Below, one piece after another: positions 47,156-58,474 of a stretch of 64,000 bases of DNA. Location: NCBI GenBank assembly GCA_038258215.1, contig JBBSQC010000009.1:40055-104054 (forward strand), in the 5' to 3' direction. The DNA comes from Fodinibacter sp038258215 (GTDB lineage Bacteria > Actinomycetota > Actinomycetes > Actinomycetales > Dermatophilaceae). Made by a program: the position numbers and the translations under genes. How positions within the stretch are numbered: the first letter of the stretch is position 1; the number at the start of each line of letters is the position of its first letter. The notes beneath the pieces were generated by a model that was not told where the DNA came from, did not search any database, and saw only the letters and a list, made by a program, of their open reading frames with translations.

Positions 47156-47716
47156 TCAATCCTCCGAGGGGTCCCCGCTGCCCACGACCTTCTGCGCGAT
47201 CCGGAAGCCGACGGCCAGCGCCGCCCAGACCATGGCACCGAGGACCGACTGCCACGACTCCGTGGGGTCGCGCAGCCAGGACAGTGATCCGACGAGCACC
47301 CCGATGCCACTGAGCACCAGAGCCGCCCCACCGATGGAGGTGCCCCAGGCAACGAAGCGCTCGCGGGCCTTCTCGGCCAGCCAGCCCCCGACGACGCCGA
47401 TCGCCGGGATGAACACGATGGCCAGCACGACGCTCCCGCCGCCGCCCTCGATCAGTCGGTAGAGGCGGGCCCCCACGAGAAGGCCCACGAGGGCGCCGAC
47501 GCCGAAGAAGACGATGGTCGCCGCGAGCCGCAGGACGAGCCACGCGGCCAGGGCCCCGGCGAGCGCGATGATCAGGGCGACGAGGACGTTGGCGCCGAAG
47601 ACGCTGGCCAGCAGCCAGCCCACACCGAAGCCGGCGGCCAGGAGCACCGTGCGGATGGACCAGCCGCCGGCGACCCCGAGCACCAGGCCCACGATGATCA
47701 TGGTGAGCCCGCTCAC
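47156..47716 (-). CDS. DUF4203-like membrane protein
   Basis: This is a 186-residue protein with about six closely spaced, Gly/Ala/Val-rich helices and a short acidic C-terminus ending SGDPSED. It resembles TM7/DUF4203 proteins of actinobacteria; its function is unknown. GTG 47716 has GGAAGGGG about 7 bases upstream and is preferred over ATG 47701. It is divergent from pepN. Confidence 0.7.
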   Translation of the reverse strand: MSGLTMIIVGLVLGVAGGWSIRTVLLAAGFGVGWLLASVFGANVLVALIIALAGALAAWLVLRLAATIVFFGVGALVGLLVGARLYRLIEGGGGSVVLAIVFIPAIGVVGGWLAEKARERFVAWGTSIGGAALVLSGIGVLVGSLSWLRDPTESWQSVLGAMVWAALAVGFRIAQKVVGSGDPSED

Positions 47717-47871
47717 GGCGGCGCCCCTTCCGTCAGGCGTTCGGCCGCGCACGGCCCCGGCACATCCCATGATGGCGCCGACCGGGTTCCCTCGGCCACC
47801 GCCACGCCGTCCCCACAGAGGTGCACCACCATGCGGCGACTCGGTCGTCCACCTCTGGTTGAGTGGGAGGT

Positions 47872-50361
<2,490 letters not shown>

Positions 50362-50461
50362 CCTGCCCTGGCCCACGCCGACGACCTGCCACGTGCCTGT
50401 GTGATGATCGGTGGGTGTCCACGTCGACGTGGCCGGAAGACCACGATCGCAAGGAGGGTCC

Positions 50462-51610
50462 ATGGACCTGCTCACTCTCGGTGTCATGGCCCGTTCGGTC
50501 AAGGAGAACGAGCACCGGCTCCCCATCCACCCGGACCACCTCAGCCGGGTGCCCGACGACCTCCGGGCGCGGATCTACCTGGAGCGGGGCTACGGGGAGC
50601 GCTTCGGGGCCACGGACGATCAGCTGGCCGACCTCGTGGGTGGAGTCCTCGACCGCGAGCAGCTGGTCGAACGGTGCGACGTCGTGTTGCAGCCCAAGCC
50701 GGTTCACGCCGACCTGCACGCGCTGCGCACCGGGCAGGTCCTGTGGGGCTGGCCGCACTGCGTCCAGGACGCCGAGCTCACCCAGATCGCGATCGACAAG
50801 AAGCTCACCCTCATCGCGTTCGAGGTGATGAACCACTGGAACCGTGACGGGTCGTTCGGGCTGCACGTCTTCCACAAGAACAACGAGCTGGCCGGCTACT
50901 GCTCGGTGCTGCACGCCCTGCAGATCAGCGGGCGCACCTCGGACTACGGGCGCCGGCTCACCGCCGTCGTCATCGGTTTCGGGGCGACGGCGCGTGGTGC
51001 GGTGACCGCCCTGCGGGCGCTGGGCGTGCTCGACATCGACGTGCTCACCACGCGCCAGACGGCCGCGGTCGCCTCGCCGATCCACGCGGCGCGCATCGTG
51101 ACCTTCGCGAGCGAGGGCGACGAGCCCCGCACCAGCCACGTGGCCGCCGAGGACGGCGAGGTGCCGATCGCGGGGTTCCTCGCCGGGCACGACCTCATCG
51201 TCAACTGCGTGCTCCAGGACCCGGAGTCGCCCCTCACCTTCATGACCGAGGCCGACGTGGAGCACGTCGAGCAGGGCACGGTGGTGGTCGACGTCTCGTG
51301 CGACGAGGGCATGGGGTTCAGCTGGGCTCGTCCGACGACCTTCGAGGACCCCACCTTCGTCGTCGCCGACCGGGTGCTCTACTACGCGGTGGACCACAGC
51401 CCGTCCTACCTGTGGAACTCCGCCACGTGGGAGATCAGCGAAGCGCTCCTCCCGTTCCTCGATACGGTCATGCGCGGCCCGGAGGCCTGGAACACCGACA
51501 CGACGGTGCGCCGAGCCATCGAGATCCGTGCCGGGGTGCTCGAGAACCCGGCGATCGCCTCGTTCCAGGGCCGGTCGAGCACCTACCCCCACGAGCTGAT
51601 CGAGCCCTGA
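50462..51610 (+). CDS. N5-(carboxyethyl)ornithine synthase-like / alanine dehydrogenase-family oxidoreductase
   Basis: This is a 382-residue NAD(P)-dependent enzyme of the alanine dehydrogenase/PNT fold. The N-terminal part has ENEHRLPIHPDHL and QPKPVHADL, and the Rossmann motif is VVIGFGATARGAV. The overall pattern fits N5-(1-carboxyethyl)ornithine synthase, which condenses ornithine with pyruvate; lysine or saccharopine-type substrates are alternatives. ATG 50462 has AAGGAGG upstream. It is a single gene, convergent with the VWA gene. Confidence 0.8.
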   Translation: MDLLTLGVMARSVKENEHRLPIHPDHLSRVPDDLRARIYLERGYGERFGATDDQLADLVGGVLDREQLVERCDVVLQPKPVHADLHALRTGQVLWGWPHCVQDAELTQIAIDKKLTLIAFEVMNHWNRDGSFGLHVFHKNNELAGYCSVLHALQISGRTSDYGRRLTAVVIGFGATARGAVTALRALGVLDIDVLTTRQTAAVASPIHAARIVTFASEGDEPRTSHVAAEDGEVPIAGFLAGHDLIVNCVLQDPESPLTFMTEADVEHVEQGTVVVDVSCDEGMGFSWARPTTFEDPTFVVADRVLYYAVDHSPSYLWNSATWEISEALLPFLDTVMRGPEAWNTDTTVRRAIEIRAGVLENPAIASFQGRSSTYPHELIEP

Positions 51611-51642
51611 GCGGGTCGCTCGACCCAGTCGCTCCCGCTCGC

Positions 51643-53664
51643 TCAGCCCGCCCAGAAGCCGCGACCGCCGAAGGCGTCGCGGTAGGACGACCCGAACGCC
51701 GACTCCGGTGACCTCGACCCGAGGTAGGACCCCACGACCGCCGCCCCGAGGTCACCGAGCTCGGGGGCCACGACCGTGCCGCCGGCCCGCCGGGCCATCG
51801 AGTCGACGAAACGCGCCAGCCCCGGGTCGTCGCCCAGTCGGAAGAAGGTGGTCTGGGCGCCGAGGCGGGCTGCGGCATCCAGCTCCCGCACGGCGAGCGC
51901 GATGGTTCGCGGGTGCGGTGGGTAGTCGAAGAACACCTGGCCGCCGGGCTCGAGGTGCGAGGTGGGCTCACCGTCCGTGACCACGAGCAGCACCGGCTGC
52001 TCGTGGGGGTGGCGCCGGAAATGCCGGTTGGCCAGCAGCAGCGCGTGGTGGAGGTTGGTTCCCTTCTCCCACAAGGCATCCCGCGCGGTGAGCTGCTCGA
52101 TCTCCATCACCTCGGCGTGGCGGCCGAAGCCGATGAGCTCGAGGTGGTCACCCCGAAACCTGCTGGAGACGAGCTGGTGCAGCGCGAGCGCGGTGCGCTT
52201 CATCGGCACCCAGCGGCCGTCCATGGCCATCGAGAAGGACGTGTCGACGAGCAGGGCCACGGCGGCGGTGGTGCGGGCCTCGGTCTCGGTGACCTCCACG
52301 TCGCGGATGTCCAGCCGGATGCCGTGCCGCGGGTCGGTGCCCTCCCCGGCCGTGCGGGTGATGGCGTTGGTCAAGGACCGGGTGACGTCCCACGGCTCGG
52401 TGTCGCCGAACTGCCACTGCCGGGTCGCGCCGCTCGCCTCGCCGGCGGCACCCGCGCGCTGGGCGTCACGCTGTCCCTGGCGGGCCGACAGCCGGCCGGC
52501 GACGTCGCGCAGCAGCGACTTCCCGAGCTCGCGCATCGCGCGGGGGGAGAGCCGCAACGTGCCGTCGGAGGCCCGTGTGAGGTAGCCGCTGTCGCGCAGT
52601 GCCTTCTCCAGCGCTGCAAGGGCCCGAGCGTCGACCGCGGCGTCGTCCCCGAGCTGGCGGGTCAGGGCGTCGAACTCGACGTCGTCCATCCGGGCGCCGG
52701 GGTAGGACTGGCTGAGCTGTTCGGAGAGGGCGTCGAGCTGGGCGAGGTCCTGGAGCACGCCGGTGCCGTCGCCGAGCCCGAGTCCCTGCTCGCCGCTGAA
52801 CTGCTCGGACCCACCCCAGTCCTCACCGGGGCGGAGGCCCTGGAGCGTGGCGTCGAGCTGGGAGAGCTGGTCCATCAGGGCGGGGGAGCCGAACGCCTGC
52901 TGGGACAGCTCGGCGAGCTCGGCCCGCTGCTCGGGCGTCATCGAGGCCATCATCCGATGGGCCGCCGCGGCCCGGGACGCGAGGGCGTCGATGAGCTCCT
53001 CGACGGTCTGGGGCTGCTCGGGGAAGAAGTCGCCGTGCTGGGCCATGAAGTCGCGGAACTGCTCGTCGGTGTCCTCGCCGCGCGCGTGAGCGGCGAGGAG
53101 GTCGTTGAGGTCGGTGAGCATCCGCTCGACCCGAGCGCGGTCCTCGTCGGTCGCGTTCTCCAGGGCCTGCTTCATCCCGGCGAACCGCTGGTCGAGCACC
53201 TCGCGGCCGAGGAGGTCCTTGATCTCCTCGAACTTCTCGCGGGCCTCGCTGCTGCGCCACCGGTAGTCGCCGAGCTCGCTGACCGCCGTGGCCGTGGACG
53301 ACGGGAGGCCTTCCATGCGCAGCTCGTCGAACCGGGCGTCGTCGTCGAGGTCTCGGGCGAGCTGCTTGCGCTCGGCCAGCACCGCCTCGTCGAGGAGGCG
53401 CCTGATGTCGTCGAGGGTGCCACCGAGGGAGTGCTCGCGGAGCAGCTCGCGCCGGCGCTCGGCCACCTGGAAGGCGAGGTCGTCGAGACCGGTGCGACCC
53501 TGGGAGCCCTGGCGCAGCAGCTCACGCATCGCACGCTCCGGCGAGGCACCGGCCATGACCTCCTCGCCGATGGCGTCGAGGGCCTCGCGCAGGTCGACCG
53601 GCGGCGCCAGGGGGTCCGGCCCACCGGCATACCGTCCGTAGTCGGCCCGGCGCCCAGGGCTCAT
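51643..53664 (-). CDS. VWA-domain protein, partner of a MoxR-type ATPase
   Basis: This is a 673-residue protein. The N-terminal two thirds are helical and charged, with many Glu/Gln/Leu heptad-like stretches. The C-terminal von Willebrand A domain starts with the metal motif LLVDTSFSMAM (DxSxS) near residue 475 and continues with GTNLHHAL and VTDGEPTSH. It follows the ATPase gene at a 7-bp gap. Such pairs act as metal-chelatase or remodelling complexes; the client here is unknown. Confidence 0.85.
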   Translation of the reverse strand: MSPGRRADYGRYAGGPDPLAPPVDLREALDAIGEEVMAGASPERAMRELLRQGSQGRTGLDDLAFQVAERRRELLREHSLGGTLDDIRRLLDEAVLAERKQLARDLDDDARFDELRMEGLPSSTATAVSELGDYRWRSSEAREKFEEIKDLLGREVLDQRFAGMKQALENATDEDRARVERMLTDLNDLLAAHARGEDTDEQFRDFMAQHGDFFPEQPQTVEELIDALASRAAAAHRMMASMTPEQRAELAELSQQAFGSPALMDQLSQLDATLQGLRPGEDWGGSEQFSGEQGLGLGDGTGVLQDLAQLDALSEQLSQSYPGARMDDVEFDALTRQLGDDAAVDARALAALEKALRDSGYLTRASDGTLRLSPRAMRELGKSLLRDVAGRLSARQGQRDAQRAGAAGEASGATRQWQFGDTEPWDVTRSLTNAITRTAGEGTDPRHGIRLDIRDVEVTETEARTTAAVALLVDTSFSMAMDGRWVPMKRTALALHQLVSSRFRGDHLELIGFGRHAEVMEIEQLTARDALWEKGTNLHHALLLANRHFRRHPHEQPVLLVVTDGEPTSHLEPGGQVFFDYPPHPRTIALAVRELDAAARLGAQTTFFRLGDDPGLARFVDSMARRAGGTVVAPELGDLGAAVVGSYLGSRSPESAFGSSYRDAFGGRGFWAG

Positions 53665-53671
53665 GGTCGCC

Positions 53672-55084
53672 TCATCCGTAGATCGTCTCACCGCGGGCGC
53701 TGTCCTTGGAGATGCGGCGGGCCAGGTAGAGACCCTCCAGGGCCAGCTCGATGGCGCTGGCGATCTCCCCGTCGTTGGTCGCCCCGAGCCGCTCACCGAT
53801 CGCGTCGTAGACCTGCGACTCCCCGAGCACCGGGAGGCCCGCGAGGAAGTCGCGGGCGCTGACCTGGTCCCCGGTCGTGACCATGGCGCCGTCCTCGATC
53901 GCCTCGACGAGCAGCCCGAGGTCGACGCCCCCGAGGTGCTCACGCACCGTCTCGGCCGTCGCCGTGCGCAGCAGGTGCCCGAGCACCTCGCGCTCGCGGC
54001 CCTCCTCGCCACTCTCGAACTCGACCTTGCCGCGCAGCACGTCCAAGGCGGCCTCGAGGTCGACGACGCGGGCCACGGCCTGCTCCTCCCCCTGGGTGGT
54101 CGCCCGGTGCAGGGCCGCTGCGGCCACGGTCTCGGCGCCGGCGATGGAGAACCGCGCCGAGACCCCTGAACGCTGGTCCACCGCCGAGGAGCCGCGCAGC
54201 CCGCGGGTGAACCGGGCCATCACCTCGACGAGGGCGTCGGGCACGGTCGCGACGAGCTGGGCCTCCTGGCGGATCACCGCCACCTCGTCGCGAAGCTCGT
54301 GCGGGTAGTGGGTGCGGATCTCGGCGCCGAAGCGGTCCTTGAGCGGGGTGATGATCCGACCCCGGTTGGTGTAGTCCTCCGGGTTGGCACTCGCGACGAC
54401 GAGCACGTCCAGCGGCAGCCGCAGCACGTAGCCGCGGATCTGGATGTCCCGCTCCTCCATGACGTTGAGCATCGCGACCTGGATGCGCTCGGCGAGGTCG
54501 GGCAGCTCGTTGATCGCCACGATGCCGCGGTGGCTGCGGGGGATCAGGCCGAAGTGGATGGTCTCGGGGTCGCCGAGCCGGCGGCCCTCGGCGACGCGCA
54601 TCGGGTCGACGTCGCCGATGAGGTCTCCGACGCTGGTGTCGGGGGTGGCGAGCTTCTCGGCATACCGCTCGTCACGGTGCTTCCACGTGACGGGCAGGTC
54701 CTCGCCCAGCTCGGCGGCCCGGCGGCGGGACTCCACGGTGATCGGCTCGAGGGGGTGCTCACCGAGCTCGGAGCCCGCGATGACCGGGCTCCACTCATCC
54801 AGCAGGCCGACGAGGCTGCGCAGGAGGCGGGTCTTGCCCTGTCCGCGCTCGCCGAGCAGCACGATGTCGTGCCCGGCGAGCAGCGCCCGCTCGACCTGGG
54901 GAACCACGGTCGACCCGAAACCGTGCAGGCCTGGCCAGGGGTCGCGGCCCGCGCCGAGCGCGGACAGGAGGTTGTCGCGGATCTCGGCGCGCACCGACCG
55001 AGGTGCGTGCCCGAGCGCGCGGAGCTCACCGACGGTCGAGGCGGTGGGTGGTGCCGACGGCGCGGCAGCGGAGGAGTCGCTCAT
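53672..55084 (-). CDS. MoxR/magnesium-chelatase-type AAA+ ATPase
   Basis: This is a 470-residue AAA+ protein. Walker A is GERGQGKTRLL near residue 80, and Walker B/sensor elements are in GIVAINELPDLAERIQ and VVASANPEDYTNRGRI. The C-terminal helical lid fits the chelatase I-subunit clade. It is the first gene of the two-gene operon with the VWA protein. No tetrapyrrole synthesis genes are nearby, so true Mg or Co chelation is unlikely. Confidence 0.88.
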   Translation of the reverse strand: MSDSSAAAPSAPPTASTVGELRALGHAPRSVRAEIRDNLLSALGAGRDPWPGLHGFGSTVVPQVERALLAGHDIVLLGERGQGKTRLLRSLVGLLDEWSPVIAGSELGEHPLEPITVESRRRAAELGEDLPVTWKHRDERYAEKLATPDTSVGDLIGDVDPMRVAEGRRLGDPETIHFGLIPRSHRGIVAINELPDLAERIQVAMLNVMEERDIQIRGYVLRLPLDVLVVASANPEDYTNRGRIITPLKDRFGAEIRTHYPHELRDEVAVIRQEAQLVATVPDALVEVMARFTRGLRGSSAVDQRSGVSARFSIAGAETVAAAALHRATTQGEEQAVARVVDLEAALDVLRGKVEFESGEEGREREVLGHLLRTATAETVREHLGGVDLGLLVEAIEDGAMVTTGDQVSARDFLAGLPVLGESQVYDAIGERLGATNDGEIASAIELALEGLYLARRISKDSARGETIYG

Positions 55085-55258
55085 TTCTTCACGCTACGTC
55101 AGCCTCACCCCCGTGCGGCAGTCCCGACCCATCCGTCGAACCCTGTCCCTCCCCCCTCCCGACTTATTGCGCCACAGCCACGTCCGACCGGTCCCTGGAG
55201 GCCCTCCGGCGTGGGTGGAACGCAAGAAGTCGAGGGGGGTCAGGGGTGAGGCCGGTCC

Positions 55259-55933
55259 TCAGGCGTTCCACGGGCTGCGGGTGTTCCACGTGGGCAGCGC
55301 CCGGGCCAGGTCGCGAGGCCCGGCCACGTGGATCGTCCTGGCGCGCAGCCCTTCGGCCCATTCGAGGCGGCCCACATGCCATCGGGCGAGGGCGGTCGAC
55401 TTGGCCGTCACGACGAGGTCCTCCGTCATCGCAGGGTCGGTCAGGCAGACCTCGGATGCTGCGCCGTCGAAGAGGACCCACAACCGGCGATGCTTCGGGG
55501 GCTGGTCGGTGAAGTCGAAGCGCGTCACCACGCGCCGGGCGGGGAGGCGGTCCACGGCCAACGTCTGGCGGCACCAGCTGTGCAGCAGGTAGCCCGGGTC
55601 GCTGTCCTCGGGATCGAGCTCGAACCATTCCTCGGCCCAGCTACCCATCGAGACCAGCACCTCCCGCAGTGCGAGCCCGGCATCCGTCGGACGGTAGAGG
55701 TGGCCGCGGCTGCCAGGGTTCGGGACGATGTCGACCAGCCCCGCTCGCTCGAGCTCGCGCAGTCTCGAGCTGAGCAGGGTCCGCGACATCCCGGGTGCAC
55801 CGTCAGCGAGCTCGGTGAAGGTCTCCGCGCCGGTGAGCAGGTTGCGCATGATGATCGGGGTCCAGCGCTCGGCCAGGACCTGCGAGGCGCGAGCGATGGG
55901 GCAGTACTGCCGGTAGGAGCGCACGAGACACAT
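55259..55933 (-). CDS. HxlR-family winged-helix regulator with C-terminal SCP2-like part
   Basis: This is a 224-residue regulator. The N-terminal HxlR domain (about residues 8-100) has the conserved Cys of YCPIARASQVLAERWTPIIM, then MSRTLLSSRLRELERAGLV and the wing YRPTDAGLALREVL. The C-terminal ~110 residues resemble an SCP2-type ligand domain. It is divergent from a hydrolase gene across 122 bp that holds two small palindromes, suggesting that it controls the hydrolase and itself. Confidence 0.87.
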   Translation of the reverse strand: MCLVRSYRQYCPIARASQVLAERWTPIIMRNLLTGAETFTELADGAPGMSRTLLSSRLRELERAGLVDIVPNPGSRGHLYRPTDAGLALREVLVSMGSWAEEWFELDPEDSDPGYLLHSWCRQTLAVDRLPARRVVTRFDFTDQPPKHRRLWVLFDGAASEVCLTDPAMTEDLVVTAKSTALARWHVGRLEWAEGLRARTIHVAGPRDLARALPTWNTRSPWNA

Positions 55934-55977
55934 CTCCCTGGGGTGGACCTCCGAGGCGCAGTTCGGGAGGCGTAGTA

Positions 55978-56014
55978 CGGATTGTGTCCTATCCGCAGGT
56001 GCCGTGTGCGCACA
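55978..56014. promoter_or_regulatory. Two palindromes in the HxlR/hydrolase divergent region
   Basis: CGGAT N8 ATCCG (55978-55995) and the perfect TGTGCGCACA (56005-56014) lie between the divergent starts. Either could be the binding site of the adjacent HxlR regulator. This is inferred from position and symmetry only. Confidence 0.4.
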
Positions 56015-56055
56015 GACTCGGGCGATACCGCACCCTCGACCCATGGGATACGACG

Positions 56056-57003
56056 ATGAGCGCCCGTCCACCCGACGCACCGACAGATGGCCATCCGGCT
56101 GAGGTCCGGCGGATCCACCAGCGACTGCTGGAGGACGCCGGCCTGTCAGGGTCCACCGTGCACACGGCCAACGGAGCCCGCGTGCACGTCGTGACGAAGG
56201 GAGCGGGCCGACCCGTCGTCCTGATCCACGGCTCGGGGAGCCCCGGCCTGTTCTGGCTGCCGCTCGTGGCGCGGCTCGACGGAATGTGCTTGATCGTCGT
56301 CGACCGACCCGGCTTCGGTTTGAGCGATCCGGTGCCGGCGGCCGACACGCCGCGCCGGACCGCGACGGAGTGGATCGGCCGCTTGCTCGATGCCCTGGGC
56401 CTCGACTCGGCGACCTTGGTCGGCCACTCGATGGGCGGTCTCTGGTCGCTGCACTTCGCCCTGGCCCGACCCGAGCGCGTGACCGGGCTCGCCATGGTGG
56501 GCACGCCGTCCCTGCCGGGCACTCGCGCCCCACTGCCCTTCCGGCTCATGGGCACTCCCGGGGTGCGCGAGCTGATCGCTCGGCAGACCGAGACTCCGCG
56601 GTCAGTGCACCAGTTCGCCGCGCGCGTCGGCGAAGGGGACACGATCGGCGACCATCCCGGCCTCGTCGATCTGTTGGTGGCGTCCGGCAACGACCCGGTC
56701 GCGAAACACGCACTGCACCAGGAGGTCCGCGCTCTCATCACACCGTGGGCGCTGCTCAGCCGCACCGGCTTCCGCCGTACCGAACGCGTCACGGGCGCCC
56801 ACCTCCTCGGACTCCAGGTGCCGACACTGCTGGTCGGGGGCGACCACGATCCGGTCGGTGGAGGAGACGTCACCCGAGGACTGCGCAGGGTCATCCCGCA
56901 CGCCGAGGTCGAGGTGGTCGACGGTGGACACGCACCGTGGCTCGGGCAGGGCGCGCGCGTGGCGACGGCACTGACCGCGTGGGTCGACGGGTTGGCCCCC
57001 TGA
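56056..57003 (+). CDS. Alpha/beta hydrolase
   Basis: This is a 315-residue alpha/beta-fold hydrolase. The oxyanion segment is VVLIHGSGSPGLFW, the nucleophile elbow VGHSMGGLWSL (Ser), the acid lies near LLVGGDHDPVGG, and the His in VDGGHAPWLG. The substrate is unknown. An in-frame GTG at 55984 would add 24 residues but would cross the putative operators, so ATG 56056 is preferred. Confidence 0.85.
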   Translation: MSARPPDAPTDGHPAEVRRIHQRLLEDAGLSGSTVHTANGARVHVVTKGAGRPVVLIHGSGSPGLFWLPLVARLDGMCLIVVDRPGFGLSDPVPAADTPRRTATEWIGRLLDALGLDSATLVGHSMGGLWSLHFALARPERVTGLAMVGTPSLPGTRAPLPFRLMGTPGVRELIARQTETPRSVHQFAARVGEGDTIGDHPGLVDLLVASGNDPVAKHALHQEVRALITPWALLSRTGFRRTERVTGAHLLGLQVPTLLVGGDHDPVGGGDVTRGLRRVIPHAEVEVVDGGHAPWLGQGARVATALTAWVDGLAP

Positions 57004-57032
57004 GCGGGCCGCGCGGCTTCTCCGAGACCCGG

Positions 57033-57527
57033 TCAGCGGCGGTTGGTGAACTGGAGCGCGACGTCGAGGTCCTGCTCCCGAAGCAGGGCCTGCACGGCCT
57101 GGAGGTCGTCGCGCGACTTGCTCGTGACCCGCAGCTCCTCACCCTGGATCTGGCTCTTGACCGACTTGGGCGCCTCGTCGCGGAGGATCTTGGCGATCTT
57201 CTTGGCGTTCTCCGAGGAGATGCCCTCCTTGAGCGCGCAGTCCAGCTTGTACTCCTTGCCCGACAGGCGGGGGCCAGCCTCGGGCACGTCGAGGTGCTTG
57301 AGCGAGACGCCACGCTTGATGAGCCAGGTCTGCACCACGTCGAGCACGGCGGTGCACCGCTCCTCGGTGTTGGCCTCGATCTTGATGACCTCCCCGGCGA
57401 GCTCGACGCTCGCACCGACCCCCTTGAAGTCGTAGCGGTTGGCGATCTCCTTCGCGGCGGTGTTCACCGCGTTGGCGACCTCCTGCTTGTCGTACTTGCT
57501 GACGATGTCGAAGCTGCTGTCCGCCAC
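57033..57527 (-). CDS. yajQ: YajQ-family nucleotide-binding protein
   Basis: This 164-residue protein has two ferredoxin-like RNP-type halves. It starts SSFDIVSKYDKQEVANAVN and contains RYDFKGVGASVEL and KSQIQGEELRVTSKSRDDLQ. Homologues bind nucleotides, in some species cyclic di-GMP. ATG 57527 is divergent from the tRNA gene across 57 bp. Confidence 0.93.
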   Translation of the reverse strand: MADSSFDIVSKYDKQEVANAVNTAAKEIANRYDFKGVGASVELAGEVIKIEANTEERCTAVLDVVQTWLIKRGVSLKHLDVPEAGPRLSGKEYKLDCALKEGISSENAKKIAKILRDEAPKSVKSQIQGEELRVTSKSRDDLQAVQALLREQDLDVALQFTNRR

Positions 57528-57543
57528 GGGTCCTCCTGGTCGA

Positions 57544-57573
57544 TTCGGTGTGCCGGTTCCGGCTTGCTATCCT
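57544..57573 (+). promoter_or_regulatory. Candidate tRNA-Tyr promoter
   Basis: TATCCT at 57568-57573, preceded by TGC, could be an extended -10 about 11 bp before the tRNA. TTCGGT at 57544 is a weak -35 at an 18-bp spacing. Confidence 0.35.
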
Positions 57574-57584
57574 TCCATGCGCCC

Positions 57585-57668
57585 GGCGGGTTGCCCGAGC
57601 GGCCAATGGGAGTGGACTGTAAATCCATCGCGAAAGCTTCGAAGGTTCGAATCCTTCACCCGCCACCA
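57585..57668 (+). tRNA. tRNA-Tyr (anticodon GUA), CCA encoded
   Basis: The acceptor stem GGCGGGT pairs with ACCCGCC (57658-57664), followed by discriminator A and an encoded CCA. The anticodon loop reads CTGTAAA, giving GTA. A long variable arm and the T arm GAAGG-TTCGAAT-CCTTC are present, as expected for a class II tRNA-Tyr. Its 3' end marks the start of the foreign-looking segment, so it is the likely attachment site. Confidence 0.97.
57640..57668. other. Putative attachment site core at the tRNA 3' end
   Basis: Integrative elements commonly recombine in the T arm and acceptor end of tRNA genes. Everything after this point differs in gene type from the preceding chromosome. The matching copy should be outside the window, so this is inference. 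Confidence 0.45.
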
Positions 57669-58142
57669 GCACGAAAGGCCCCTTGACCTGCGGAAACGTC
57701 AGGTCGAGGGGCCTTTCTCTTGGCCCGCGTGCCAGATACGTGCCAGAAGGTGCTGATCGGTCACCTCCCTCTTCCTGTGGCGAGCGGTAGTCCAAGATCC
57801 CCCGTCTGGTCGATTTCCTAGCGTGATGGACATCACTATGTACGTGAGCGGTAAGAGGCGCCGCGGTGAGACGCGTCGACGCCAGCACGCTGCCGACCGG
57901 CGTTCGACCAGCGGTTTGCCGTTGCTGGCGAGGCGCAGGGCAGCGCTATTGCGAGGAGTTGCTAGGCGCGATTCTTCTCACGAGGGGTGCAAAAACTCGA
58001 GTTGGCCAACCAATGCGAGGGAGTCGCCGGGCGCTGTGTGGTGAGCATCCCAGCCCACATTTTCGGGCACTCAGCAAAAAACTTCACGGATCGCGTCCGC
58101 CAAGACCCTTGCTTCGACTTGTAGAGGGGAGGAGGTCACCAG
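57669..58142. other. 474-bp non-coding stretch at the element end
   Basis: I see no credible gene here. It holds the hairpin, two CGTGCCAGA direct repeats at 57728 and 57739 (11 bp apart), a GTGATG-GA-CATCAC dyad at 57823-57836, and an AGGGGAGGAGG ribosome site just before the excisionase-like gene. It may carry arm-binding sites for integrase and excisionase. Confidence 0.5.
57674..57716. terminator. Strong hairpin after tRNA-Tyr
   Basis: A 17-bp stem with one G-U pair (57674-57690 against 57700-57716) encloses a 9-base loop and is followed by a pyrimidine-rich CTCTT. It is the terminator of the tRNA or, if the element has inserted, its near end. Confidence 0.8.
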
Positions 58143-58379
58143 ATGACACAGGTAGTGGGACAGCGGTTCGAGTCGTTGTCGGATGCAGCGGAGCGCACGG
58201 GAATCAGCATCCCGACCCTCAGGCGGCGCATCGCCAATGGTCAACTCGCTGCCTATCGAAGTGGTCCGCGCGTACTGCGCCTCGACCCAGCGGACGTTGA
58301 TGCACTCATGGTGAGAGTGCCGACCATGCGGCCAGGGCTTGGCGTATTGCCACCGGGGCCGAGCCGGGCTGCAACCTGA
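58143..58379 (+). CDS. Excisionase-like MerR-type DNA-binding protein
   Basis: This 78-residue protein has a helix-turn-helix of the HTH_17/Xis type: RFESLSDAAERTGISIPTLRRRI, then AYRSGPRVLRLDPADVDAL. Such proteins direct excision of integrated elements or act as small regulators. The short Pro-rich tail is not conserved. A strong GGGAGGAGG ribosome site lies upstream. Confidence 0.8.
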   Translation: MTQVVGQRFESLSDAAERTGISIPTLRRRIANGQLAAYRSGPRVLRLDPADVDALMVRVPTMRPGLGVLPPGPSRAAT

Positions 58380-58474
58380 GTGGGATTGGTTCCGGCCTCG
58401 CGAGGGGTGTACACGGCAGCCATTTCGAGTGTTGTAGTCGGTCCGCTGGACGAGGGGCTCTAGGTTGGTCGCTG

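Noticed and set aside
46209..47543. Longer start for the haloalkane dehalogenase
   Set aside because: The upstream part is antisense to nothing conserved and overlaps the DUF4203-like gene; ATG 47120 gives family length.
57866..58300. 144-codon open frame across the start of the excisionase-like gene
   Set aside because: It has no recognisable motif, runs over the excisionase start in another frame, and has no ribosome site.
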